From Sycon ciliatum (Eukaryota; Porifera; Calcarea; Leucosolenida; Sycettidae), in contig NC_088646.1 of the NCBI RefSeq assembly GCF_964019385.1, positions 12,889,591 through 12,953,590 on the forward strand: a stretch of 64,000 nucleotides of DNA, given 5' to 3'. The number at the start of each line of letters is the position of its first letter. Positions within the stretch are counted from its first letter, which is position 1. Position numbers and translations under genes: made by a program. The notes beneath the pieces were generated by a model. The model did no database searches. It was given only the letters and a program-made list of their open reading frames with translations, and had not been told where the DNA came from. Of the stretch, positions 1-53,055 are shown one piece after another.

Positions 1-33550
<33,550 letters not shown>

Positions 33551-35300
33551 GACAATGTGTGTGTGCGTGCGCGTGAGTACATCATGGGCCACCCTGAGAA
33601 CGTTCTTACACGTGAAAGTAGCTGCATCAGTGGACAACGGCCTCTGCTGCAACTGCCTTTCATCCAATTCTGCCTGGGGGTGCAGGGTGTGAGCTACCTG
33701 CTGTGAACATTTATGCCTTGGCATGAGTTGTCACTTCCGAATCATTTTCTTTCTTAAAAAAGCACTCCCATTGTCTGTGCAAGACCACAGGCAGGAGGTT
33801 GTACTTGGAAATAGTGCTCTGGTCATAGGACTGATGGGACTGATGTTCTATATTTCAAGTAAATAATTTCTGACTGGGCTTGCTCTAGTATTTATTACTT
33901 TCAATTTTCTTAGCATGGCATAGGGTTGCTGGTGAAAACACTTTATATTAGGTCATGAAAATTAATAGTAAATTATTGCTATGCAGTGAGAACATTGCCA
34001 GTGGTGTGGTGTCTACTTGTCCAGGGGGACACCGCTACAAATGGTGTGGTGTCTACTTGTCCAGGGGAACATCGCTACCAATGGTGTGGTGTCTACTTGT
34101 CCAGGGGAAAGTAACCCACTGTGTTGTGCTCCAGCCTGTGGCAAGGAAACAGTGAAGCTGCTGTGAGCGCAACTATAGGTCTACCAGAAGTCGAAATACA
34201 GGCTACTCCATTAAAAAATTCACGGTTCACGTAGAGACTTGGCTAGACCGATTGTCTTCGCATACGTAGGCGCGCCGCTACCCTCAACTGGCTCAAGGCT
34301 ATTCCAAGCATGATTGGAAAATAGAGAAAAAAATTCCTGTCCTGCTGAGCACATGGCTGCGTGTGATAGCCTTTTCAGTTTTCACGGTATGCCATAACTA
34401 TCCGGGGAAGTTTTGTTCAGAAGTCAATCATCGGTCCCAAATGACTGAATCTGTTTTGGTCATTTGAACTGATGTTACACGAAAGAAAATATTCGTTTCT
34501 TGTGGCTCTCATGAAAGTGGCCAAACCTCTCCACTGAGTACTGTCCGAGGAGGATCTGTGGAAACATTTTTTTAATTATTTTTTACATGTTTAGCTCTTG
34601 GTGTGTCTTACTTGGGCTGGGGGGGGGGGCAACCCTAGGTCCATCACTGCATCATCACAGGCTTGCTTCCAGCATAGATACCATGTTACTGTTCAAGACT
34701 ATTGTCAAACATTTCTGGCCAATGAAAAGCAGGACTGGCCTCGCCCAGCATCTATGGCAGACGAATACAGGGCTGCAGTGTGCTGCTGGTATTGTACCAG
34801 ACATCCATCCATATGAAACCCAACACATCCATCCATTATCCATTATTATCATTGGCCAATGCTGCAGTTGTACGTGATTGTACATAAGAGGTAGGCTCGT
34901 CTATATCTCATTGGTCAGTTCTGGACTATAGGTTTGGTTAATATTCTTTATTTCCACGATGACCCATGTCCAATAAGGAAGATATTCAGGTTCATATCAG
35001 TCCAGTTGTACACGCTCGGTACTCATAGGGCAGCCATACAAAAAATGCAAGGAGTTGGATCTCCAGCCCCGCTCCCCTGGAGTCCCCACTGTGGGCTAGT
35101 GTGGACAAGCGATGAAGGTCTTCCACCACTACACTGTATGCCTGTGTACTGAGTCTGTGCACTGTGTGTATGGTGTGCGTTGTTCTGTAGTCTGTGATTA
35201 TGTAGAAGTTCTCAATATAAACTGTAACATGTCATCATTTTATGTACATGGAACGTCTAACAATTTCCAGTTGACGTCACGATGTCATGCATCCGCTATA
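33551..35300. other. Intergenic region after VWA8
   Basis: Presumably starts with the VWA8 3'UTR; I see no clear AATAAA close to the stop, so the transcript end is not placed. Apart from the small tandem repeat it holds no recognised gene. Sequence at about 34202-34310 is weakly related to 61830-61920 (GATCACGGTTCGCATGAGAC there), a diverged dispersed repeat. Confidence 0.5.
33998..34110. repeat. 40-bp tandem repeat, about 2.6 units
   Basis: Unit containing GGTGTGGTGTCTACTTGTCC, repeated with few changes, about 450 bases after the VWA8 stop codon. Confidence 0.85.
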
Positions 35301-35309
35301 GGGTGCGCG

Positions 35310-35775
35310 AAGGACTATAGGGACCGTCACTTTAAAAGTTTTGCCTACATCCCGCCAAAAAAATCTTTTCGTTTCACGTGTAAGAGACTGTCGCGTACCT
35401 CGCTACATTTCACGTCGAGCAATCTGTTCATGCCACCTGGCTGGCTGTACCATTTTGTGTACGCGTGCATACAAAGTTGCAAACATGATTGAAGACTTGC
35501 AAAATTATTTTTTTATTTTTTACCCATGTAAAGCTAGCACTAGTAGTACTAGTAGCTCATGATTGATCATATAAGTAATGTGCAAGTCCTCAATCATGTT
35601 TGTATGTACGCGTACAGACAGCCAGGTACTAATATAAGTAATAGTTACCAGGTGGCATGAACAGATTGCTTGAAGTGAAAGGTAGCGATGTACGCGGCCG
35701 TCTCTTACACGTGAAACGAAAAGATTTTTTGGCGGGGTGTCAGCAAAAATTAAGTGACGGTCCCTTTTGTCCCTT
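35310..35775. mobile_element. Large foldback (inverted-repeat) element
   Basis: Left arm about 35318-35502 and right arm about 35580-35768 are complementary over about 185 bp. Shared landmarks include CTTTTCGTTTCACGTGTAAG on the left and its complement on the right, ACAGATTGCT, and CAATCATGTTTG. The arms differ at several sites and by small gaps, so it is not recent. The 80-bp centre is AT-rich. Confidence 0.75.
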
Positions 35776-35992
35776 ACGTATGCAGTCTTTGCTGGTGTCT
35801 GGTCCCGGTATTCCGCCGCCACCCGGTGTGCACTCTGGCCATGTACTACAAAAAAGTAACAGTTACTGTTGGTTTGCTGATGACCGGTCGACCAGCTACA
35901 CTTGTACTTGTAGCAGTGTGTAGAGGGGGGCCCCTGTTGAGAAGTACAGATCATGGAGCCCCCCCCCCCCCCCCCCCCATCACTGTATGATC

Positions 35993-36547
35993 ACACACCT
36001 TGACCTTGATCTTGCCCATTGCGTACGCAATGATAGCGAATGTCGGAAAGTTCAAATGAGAACACGAGCGCAGAACTTGGCATGTCGTTTCAGGTCTCCT
36101 GGTCGACGAAATGGGCGTCCACAGACACATAGAAGAGGATCAGGAGCGGGCCGTGGCGGTGGGGTGCTACTAGTTACTCGCAACTCGTCTCCAGCCGGGA
36201 CGATCTTGGCAACTCTCGAGCCAGGTGGTCACGCCGAGATCCGCCAGGTCAGTCGACACCACATCTCGCCACCTCTTCTTCGGGCCGTGACGAGGACGGG
36301 GGCAGGCAGCTCGCCGAACAGCAATTGCTTCGGTGCGCGTGAGTCGTCCATCCTGCCGACGTGACCCAGCCAACGAAGCCGGTGGCGACGGATGATGCGG
36401 GTGATATCAGGGTCAACACCGAATGTAGCTGCTAATGTGGCCGTTGAGATCCGATCATCCCACTGTTGACGACGACCGATACCCACAATGGACCGAACAC
36501 ACTGTCACTGATGGTGAAACGTGTTTAGCTTCTGGAGGTGGCCTGCC
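35993..36547 (-). mobile_element. 3' end of an APE-type LINE (RTE/L2-like C-terminus)
   Basis: Translates in two overlapping minus-strand frames (one frame change) to the C-terminal motif of many invertebrate LINEs: RRHRLRWLGHVGRMDDSR followed by RPRHGPKKRWRDVVSTDLAD and CQDRPGWRRV. A short 3'UTR ends in a hairpin CATTGCGTACGCAATG, then GGTCAAGGTGTGTG. The 5' side is cut and abuts (AC)n at 36548-36575. The clade is uncertain. Confidence 0.7.
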
Positions 36548-36575
36548 TTGACACACACACACACACACACACACA

Positions 36576-37262
36576 CCTCAGACCTCAGACATGCCCATCG
36601 CGGAAGCGATGATAGCGAACAGCTATGTTAGACATAGCAACTTGTGCTGGGATTACCGTAAAGTCGCGGATAAAAGCCGGGCTTATAAGCACATAAGCCG
36701 CTTCCTGCATCAGGCTTCAGTGCAAACCAGGCTTGTATGCAAACCATGCTTATATGCACCACTGATATTTTTGCCAGGCTTGTATGCACATCGGCCGATC
36801 CGGGCTTGCATAGAAGCCAGGCTTCTACGCGCGACACGCGTAGATTTACCACTGACTACCGGTATGGCGGCAGTTTTACTATGCACTGTACATAGCGCAT
36901 GCACTCTTGACCTACCCGATCCGCGCTTGCATAGAAGCCAGGCTTCTACGCGCGACAGGCTTATATGCATTGACCCGTTCGATTTCCAGGCTTCTATCCG
37001 CGATGTGCTTGTATGCAAACCCGGCTTTTATCCGCGACTTTACGGTACACCATTCAACAGCTTGCAAGGCTGATGAATTGACCGCCACTATTTTTAGCCT
37101 GGTATCCACCACACAGCTGTTTGAAGTGACTTTTTCTGGCCAGTGTATCCCTATTTTTCATTTTTTTTTTTTTACACACACACACCACACCACATACTCC
37201 GGCATACACTGGCTGTTGGTAACCACCCAGGAGAGTGAAAGAAAAGTCAGGAAGAGTCCGAG
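36576..37262 (-). mobile_element. tRNA-derived SINE copy, 5'-truncated and split by a MITE
   Basis: Matches the SINE at 25742-26147 in reverse orientation. The 3' hairpin is at about 36593-36620 and the body resumes at 37046 with CACCATTCAACAGCTTGCAA. The tRNA head is missing; the truncation point joins (AC)n at 37262-37365. The 3' side borders (AC)n at 36548-36575. The interruption is the MITE at 36656-37045. Confidence 0.85.
36656..37045. mobile_element. TA-flanked MITE, CCGTAAAGTCGCGG termini, inserted in a SINE
   Basis: Perfect inverted ends of 26 bp (CCGTAAAGTCGCGGATAAAA onward), 390 bp long, TA at 36654-36655 and 37046-37047. The uninterrupted site, GGGATTACACC, is readable on the complement of the SINE at 25742-26147, which proves the TA duplication. 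The interior is made of repeated GCTTCTA and GCTTGTATGC words. Confidence 0.93.
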
Positions 37263-37278
37263 CACACATACACACACG

Positions 37279-37311
<33 letters not shown>

Positions 37312-37312
37312 C

Positions 37313-37365
<53 letters not shown>
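37262..37365. repeat. (AC)n microsatellite at the truncated SINE 5' border
   Basis: AC repeats with one CCGG interruption at about 37311. Confidence 0.95.
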
Positions 37366-37366
<1 letters not shown>

Positions 37367-37480
37367 TTGGCAATGATCAGGATGATGGCAAGATTGTCGG
37401 ACTGAAGTGAAGCACTGGCAGTTGTTTTCGTGTAGTACATTATTACCACTATCATTGCATTGTATGCTTCAGAATATTAT

Positions 37481-37551
37481 AAGTGAGCCTGATCAAAAGC
37501 TTCTACGAATGGTATTATACCATTTGTAGAAGCTTTTGATCAGGCTCACTT
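37481..37551. repeat. 71-bp near-perfect palindrome
   Basis: Arms of 35 bp (AAGTGAGCCTGATCAAAAGC onward) around a single central base, with one mismatch. It could form a cruciform, be the remnant of two adjacent inverted ends, or give an RNA hairpin. No flanking duplication is evident. Confidence 0.9.
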
Positions 37552-38194
37552 GCTGCCCTTCATTCAAACTTGGATAGTGGTGCACCGGATAAAACATTGT
37601 CATTCTCAAGAGCCTGGGAGAAAGTACAAGTGCGCCATAGACACTAATCCATTTTACTCTATCATAACTGTCCATATACGCCTTTTCAGGTCTTGCACGT
37701 TCGCCGATCCCAGGCGCTAGGCGCTGACATGTTGTACTGTGGTCCAGTTTGAATACGTAGATCTACCGACACCAGATTGAACCATAATGGCACATACCTG
37801 CAAAGTGTAGTCCTTTGCCATTCCGAAGCATTCCAAGCCTTGAACTAACTTGAAGTAGTTGAAGAACTCCTTGTCCTCTGACTCTGTGCATGCAATGATC
37901 TAGAGTACCGTTCACTGCGTCATACTGTGTGTTTTGTGTGTGGACGTATCTACACTACAGTACTCTGCGATTCTTCTCCTTCTAGTTCTATTACTAGTAT
38001 CACAAGGACTTGAAGGAGGTTGTGTAGATCTACGTGCGTACATGCCATGGTTCTCGAATCGAATTCACTCACACAGTAATTGGGTCGGGCATGCACTTCT
38101 ACTTCTAGTGCATGCACTGTGCCGTCATATATTATCATGCCGACACTGACTTGATGCAGTGTCGATAGCGGAACACACTTTCTACAACTCACAG

Positions 38195-38202
38195 TATAAA
38201 TA
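38195..38202 (+). promoter_or_regulatory. Putative TATA box of the adenylyl cyclase gene
   Basis: TATAAATA about 30 bases before the start of a GC-rich exon-like stretch (38226 onward). Placement of the start site is inference. Confidence 0.4.
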
Positions 38203-38225
38203 TTTACATCTAGAAAGCCGTCGGC

Positions 38226-38768
38226 TTGTCAGGCAGCTGTTCTTCCGAAGTCGGTCCGAGTCGTCGCCGGCACTCTGCTTCGCGGTATCCGCCATTCTGC
38301 TCTGAGGCTTGCGCCACGCAGAACTCCGAGCTTGCCAGTGGCAGTGTGGTGTCGCTCGAGCAAAGGAGAGGAATCAGCTCCGTTACTTCAGAATTCACTG
38401 GCGGTGCAGTTTCTTCTTCAGCTGGACCCGAGCGGCTTCGCAGTGGGTCGCTGGTTGGAAGAGGCGGGCGTGCAGCATTGTGCGCGTTCTGCATTGTTCG
38501 TCTGGAGGGTTACGTTCGGTCAACGGAGGCTCGGTATGTCCTGGCGGATATATCCCAGGTTAGTGTCGATGCAAGATTTACTGACTCGGTGACTGCTTAT
38601 CAGCTATCACGTACATAGTGGTACATGCAGGTGTGTGCGATTTTCCTCTCGGAAGTGATGTCAGAAGACTGATTTCTGTTTCCTTTCCTCTTTTCACGGA
38701 GGAAGACTGGACGTTCCGATCCGAATAACCGACATGACTAGTTTTTGGTTTGTTTTTGCATATCCTAG
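38226..38768 (+). other. Probable 5'UTR exon and first intron of the cyclase gene
   Basis: GC-richer sequence with a candidate donor at 38560 (CCCAG then GTTAGT; an alternative is GTATGT at 38533) and a good acceptor, TATCCTAG, ending at 38768. An open frame runs through the exon but lacks an ATG that would join the cyclase frame, and an in-frame TGA precedes the cyclase start, so I call it non-coding. Confidence 0.45.
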
Positions 38769-38770
38769 AA

Positions 38771-38809
38771 ATGCCGTCTCCCGCGTATGCTGTTGAAAGC
38801 CATGATTGA
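38771..38809 (+). other. Upstream open reading frame, 12 codons
   Basis: ATG at 38771 reads MPSPAYAVESHD and stops at 38807-38809, two bases before the cyclase ATG at 38812. An uORF ending this close normally lowers main-frame translation and forces leaky scanning or reinitiation. No function of the peptide is implied. Confidence 0.55.
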
Positions 38810-38811
38810 GT

Positions 38812-48818
<10,007 letters not shown>

Positions 48819-48830
48819 GTTGCATTGTTG

Positions 48831-48855
48831 ACCCCCCCCCCCCCCCCCCCCCCCC

Positions 48856-48894
<39 letters not shown>
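48831..48894. repeat. Poly-C then (CT)n tract in the cyclase 3'UTR
   Basis: About 26 C followed by CT repeats, 13 bases after the cyclase stop codon. Confidence 0.9.
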
Positions 48895-48899
<5 letters not shown>

Positions 48900-49373
48900 T
48901 CTACTAGTTCCACTTGAAGTAGCAATTTGGTACATTGGCTGGCCGATGTCATCAGCTTAGTAAACCTTGCTGCTATACTCGAGGAACTACTGCTAGAACT
49001 GGTGACATGTAGTACATCTGCTGTGGACTGCATTGCCTCGGATTGGGCAGATTCTGTGCTGGTAACATCCTGCGTCCAAGTTTTCCCTGTTGCGGGTCAA
49101 CATAGCTTCAGTCACTGCTTGAGAAGATGTTGACACTAGAAATGTACCTAGCAAACCCTTATCTATTTATTGATTGGCGTGCACTGTATTCATGCGAAAA
49201 CCAATAGTTGAAGCACAGTTGAGAACTATCTGATGTTCCATTATTTGGAGCCATAAGTATTATTATTGATCCCTGAGTTTAGTGCACTCCGCTTGTGATA
49301 CCATGGCGTAAATGAGGCTAGTCACACGTGACATGTTGTGATCTTGATGTATAGGGGTTATGCGATTACACCA

Positions 49374-49690
49374 TCAGTTGAGATGCTGTGTCAGTGTCGC
49401 GGCACAGCACTGCACTTGCACTAGCGACTTGCACTGAATACTTGTAGTGCCCATTCGAAAATATGCTGACTCGCACTCGTCACTATACTTGAGCCCATTA
49501 GAAAATCCGCCATGACATCATTCACATAACCTCTAGAGGTTACGTGAATGATGTCGTGGGGTGAGTCAGCGGCCCAGCTCATGGGCGCTATGGATACGGC
49601 GTGAGTCACTAGTGAGTCGCTAGTGCATCGCTGTGTCATGACTTTGGCAAAGTATCTCAACGGATGTTGTAGTCGCATATCCTCTATCAT
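49374..49690. repeat. Foldback with an inner 48-bp palindrome
   Basis: The centre (49511-49558) is two 24-bp arms, CATGACATCATTCACATAAC onward, with two mismatches. Outer flanks also pair loosely: CAGTTGAGATGC on the left with GTATCTCAACGG on the right, and GCACTAGCGACT with AGTCGCTAGTGC. A MITE-like origin is likely; no target duplication was identified. Confidence 0.6.
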
Positions 49691-51395
49691 ACAGAGCACT
49701 TTAAATGTAGCTGATAATACAACATTTTAACGTTTTAACTGGAGGGCTGCCTGTCATCCATGTGGATCCCCAACAGTTTAGCATCTGTCTACGTGCAACT
49801 GCCAACTGCAAGCAAATATGCTCTTTCAGCGGATGGATTTTGATGGAACGCTGTGACCTCTATCACACCTACTGAGCTACTGTCTTGGTCAGTGAAATAA
49901 ATTCAAATAATTAATTCAAACCCAGGGCATTTCCAGCATCTGATCTCAGCAGCCCTTGACCACACCCTGCACTAGCAGTTTCTTGTAACTGTGGGTGTAA
50001 GCTCAGCTCAGGCACTGGATAATACGGTCACGATTCTCAAGCAAGGGGTTGGATTTTACACTGGGCCATAACTGTTCTGTGACGCATGGATCTGTGGACA
50101 TGTTGGAATGGCAGTAACTACTAGTATGACAAGTTTATTTGTTGCAGGTTTTCAGGCAGTCTACACAGGTACATGTTTATACACTTGTAGACAAAGCTCT
50201 TCTAACATTTCTATATTTTCCAACTGAACTGACCTGTTTTTTTATGGGGGGGGGGGGGTTAAATCATTGTGTGAAATATTCAGCCTACGGTATCCAAAAT
50301 ACTCAGTCGAAGTAATTGACTGGATACAGGGTCAGTGGCAGTATAGAAGATACAGTCAAGAAAAGACTTCACCAGATCTAAGTGAGTTCCTTTCCCTTTT
50401 ACAAGGTTTTTTTATTTCCTACTGCAGTGCAGTGACTGAGCATGGAGTCAATATGGATTGTTCATGACAAACACTTCCGGCGCTAAGAAATAGTCCGATA
50501 TAAGCATTCAATTTGATGGTGAGCCAATAATAATTGTAACAAAGCAACGGGACATAGCCGATTAGAGTAACCACTCTTCTTTTATAGTTTTATTTTTATG
50601 TCTCCCGCAGGCCATTGGCTTTCTTACAGGAACCAAAGGGAGGTACACGGAAAAAGAACTTTTTCTCGTCTCATGGTCTATTTGAAATACTAAGTCATGC
50701 ACATGGTATGCTCCAGTGGAGCCATGGCATGTTTCGTAACAACTTTATTTCTACAAGGACTTGGATCTTTGGAGTTCATGCCACACGACATGGACATGTG
50801 CCTAGGGATGGCGATCACGAATACCTTCACAGATACTTTACGATGCAAACATGCTGTGAGATTTGTATTGACTGTATTTTCCATTATGCCCAGGTGAGAG
50901 TGTACCAGCAGCATAGGGCTATTGAACTACTACACAGGTGAAGGCCATAGCAGTGCCATGTGATCATGAAGATGAACATTAGTGGCAGCATTGTGCAGAC
51001 AAGTCATGTTTAAAATGATGATGGAACTGTGCAGGGTGTAATGGAGAACTAGACAACTGACCAGCAGATAGGACAAGGGAATCTCAATGTGCACAGTCAT
51101 ACAGCAGTACAGAGGAAGCTGCGTAAAATTATTTCAAAAAACGATAATTATATCGGAATAGGAATCAAATATTAAATAATTCTATATCTGTATAACTAAC
51201 TGATCTATCTAGGCAGGCAGTGAATGCACATCTAGTGAATTGTGGTGGCTCATCAACTGAACTAGCATCAAGCATGTGTCACTGGAGCAGATCATAGAGT
51301 GTTGCTGCAAGTAGATCTCATTCAAGTTATCAAGTATACTGCTAAAATGGTTCAAGAAACTGTTCAAGGCCATTGGGCCTGTGGCATATGAAAGT

Positions 51396-52978
51396 TCACT
51401 CATCCTGTTCGGCTGGTAACGTGTTGCCGTCACGCTGGTGCACAGACGCGTGCCTGGACAACTCGTCCGAGCGGGCGAATGTCCTGGGGCATTCGGGACA
51501 CGAGTACGGCTTCTCTCCGGAGTGTGTTCTCTTGTGGCTGAACAGATGGTCTGAGCGAGAGAAGCTTCGATTACACACATCGCAAGTGTGTGGGCGTAGA
51601 CCACTGTGTGTACACAGGACAAGAAGATGGCGGAGATCAACACTGGTTAGTACATGATAGTTCATCGGTGCTATTCAATACATGCCCACAGTGACGCGCT
51701 ATCCACAATGCCGGAATCACAGCAATCAAAACACAACAAGTGAAGCTAGCATGTACATATCTGAATTTGTTTGGCCCCCTTCTACTAGCTAGTAGGTAAT
51801 ACAATAACCGCAGAGATAGCAGAGTCATAACTTCACATCTAACGCTAACTAATGCTGCTGGTGACTTACGTATGGCGACGAGCGTGCCTTGCAAGTTCAT
51901 CACTGCGTGTGAAGGTAGCAGAACAGATACTGCAGATGTATGGTCGCTGTCCGGTGTGTGTGCGATGGTGTGCCTCCACATGCGATGATTTCGAGTATAT
52001 CTTGCCGCAGCCAGGCTCGGCACACTGGTACTTGCGCATGCCAAGCTTCACGAACGCAGAGGAGAACCGGCGGCCTTTCCGGCCGCGTCGCTTCTCCTGC
52101 GGTGCCAGGACTATAGCCAGCACATCAGCGGGGAGGTTTGGTGGCAGACCCTCTGGAAGCTGATCATAATTTGGCGAAGGTGGTGTTGTCGGCTGACTTG
52201 ATCCGGACTCCTCGTCATGACTATCACCAGGTGATGATGCCACACTATCAGTATCAACATTGATGAACTCATCTGAAGTAAATGAATCCAGGCTATCACT
52301 TGATGACACTCCGTAGGCCGGCACAACTTCTCCTCTGTCCGAACTGTCACTGCTGGTTCCTGAAGATGAAGCCGATGACGTCACCATCGATCCACTTCCA
52401 CTCTGCAATCTCATTGAATCAAGGATAGCAGCTGCTTCCAAATGTCGATCGCCAATTTGTCCTTCCCTAGTTGTCATCATTGTGTGCACGGGAGAGTAGA
52501 TGGCAGTAGGGGATAGTCCCTCTCCAGGGCTGCACGCCGGGCTGGACACTACCTGCTGTTGATGCTGGAGACTGTGACTGTGGGTCGTCGGTGGTGGGGA
52601 GCAAATCAGCGTGGGCTGCAGGGGTGGTGAACATGGAGTCGATGCCATTCCAGGCAGGCGCAATACCGGTTGATATGAGGACCACATGTTTGCACTAGAC
52701 GTTGGACTCAGGAAGAAAATCGGCGCGCAGTTCTGCTGGAAGCGTTGTTGGTGCGGAGGGCTTGTTTGCTGTTGCTGCTGTTGCCGATGTTGCTGCTGCT
52801 GCGGCTGTTGTTGTGACAGAGACATAGTGGTATGGGGCTGAAACCAAGTTGTAGGCTGACTGTAGGCTGTTGCTGGCTGCAGCTGATGATGATTAGCCAT
52901 TGTCAAATGTCCAGCTGGGAACGTTGTTGCTGCTGTTGGCACTGGCATGGTAGCTGGTGTCGGCTCAATGGCTATCAT
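51396..52978 (-). CDS. Four-finger C2H2 transcription factor, KLF/SP-like with EGR/WT1-like last finger
   Basis: Nuclear DNA-binding protein. Exons 52978-51870 and 51603-51396 (minus) join in phase through GTAAGT/ACACAG to encode 438 aa; the join restores the linker HTGLRPH. Gln-rich region about 50-85, Ser/Thr/Pro and acidic middle (about 190-290), basic RRGRKGRR, then fingers at 319-341 (C-x4-C), 349-369, 377-397 and 405-425 (all C-x2-C). Helix residues read KSSHVEA, RSDELAR, RSDHLFS and RSDELSR. The first three copy the KLF/SP order; the fourth resembles the last WT1/EGR finger. Start: the Met at 52978 (MIAIEPTP). The upstream part of the open frame begins with GTG and overlaps the predicted cap site. 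KLF membership versus an EGR/WT1 relative is unresolved. Confidence 0.9.
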
Positions 52979-53018
52979 TCTCAGAGGAGAGATGTTCAAC
53001 TGAAAGCGACAATAACAC

Positions 53019-53055
53019 ACTGACACGCACCGAACCGCGCTGCCTGTATTTTATA
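53019..53055 (-). promoter_or_regulatory. TATA box and initiator of the zinc-finger gene
   Basis: On the minus strand TATAAAAT (53055-53048) stands about 34 bases before the initiator-like TCAGT (53023-53019, A at 53021). This predicts a 5'UTR of only about 43 bases. Alternatively TTATTGTCGCTTTCAG just before TTGAACATC could be a 3' splice site, in which case an upstream exon exists. Confidence 0.5.

Larger units (their letters stand above)
48819..51395. other. Convergent intergenic region between cyclase and zinc-finger gene
   Basis: Both neighbours point into this region, so it should hold two 3'UTRs. AATAAA occurs at about 49897 on the plus strand. On the minus strand AATAAA (complement of 50589-50594) is far from the zinc-finger stop, so that end is uncertain. 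Otherwise only the foldback at 49374-49690 and no gene I recognise. Confidence 0.5.

Noticed and set aside
52979-53026. Longer start for the zinc-finger protein ([15 protein letters not shown])
   Set aside because: The frame begins with GTG, not ATG, and overlaps the predicted cap site; Met at 52978 is preferred.
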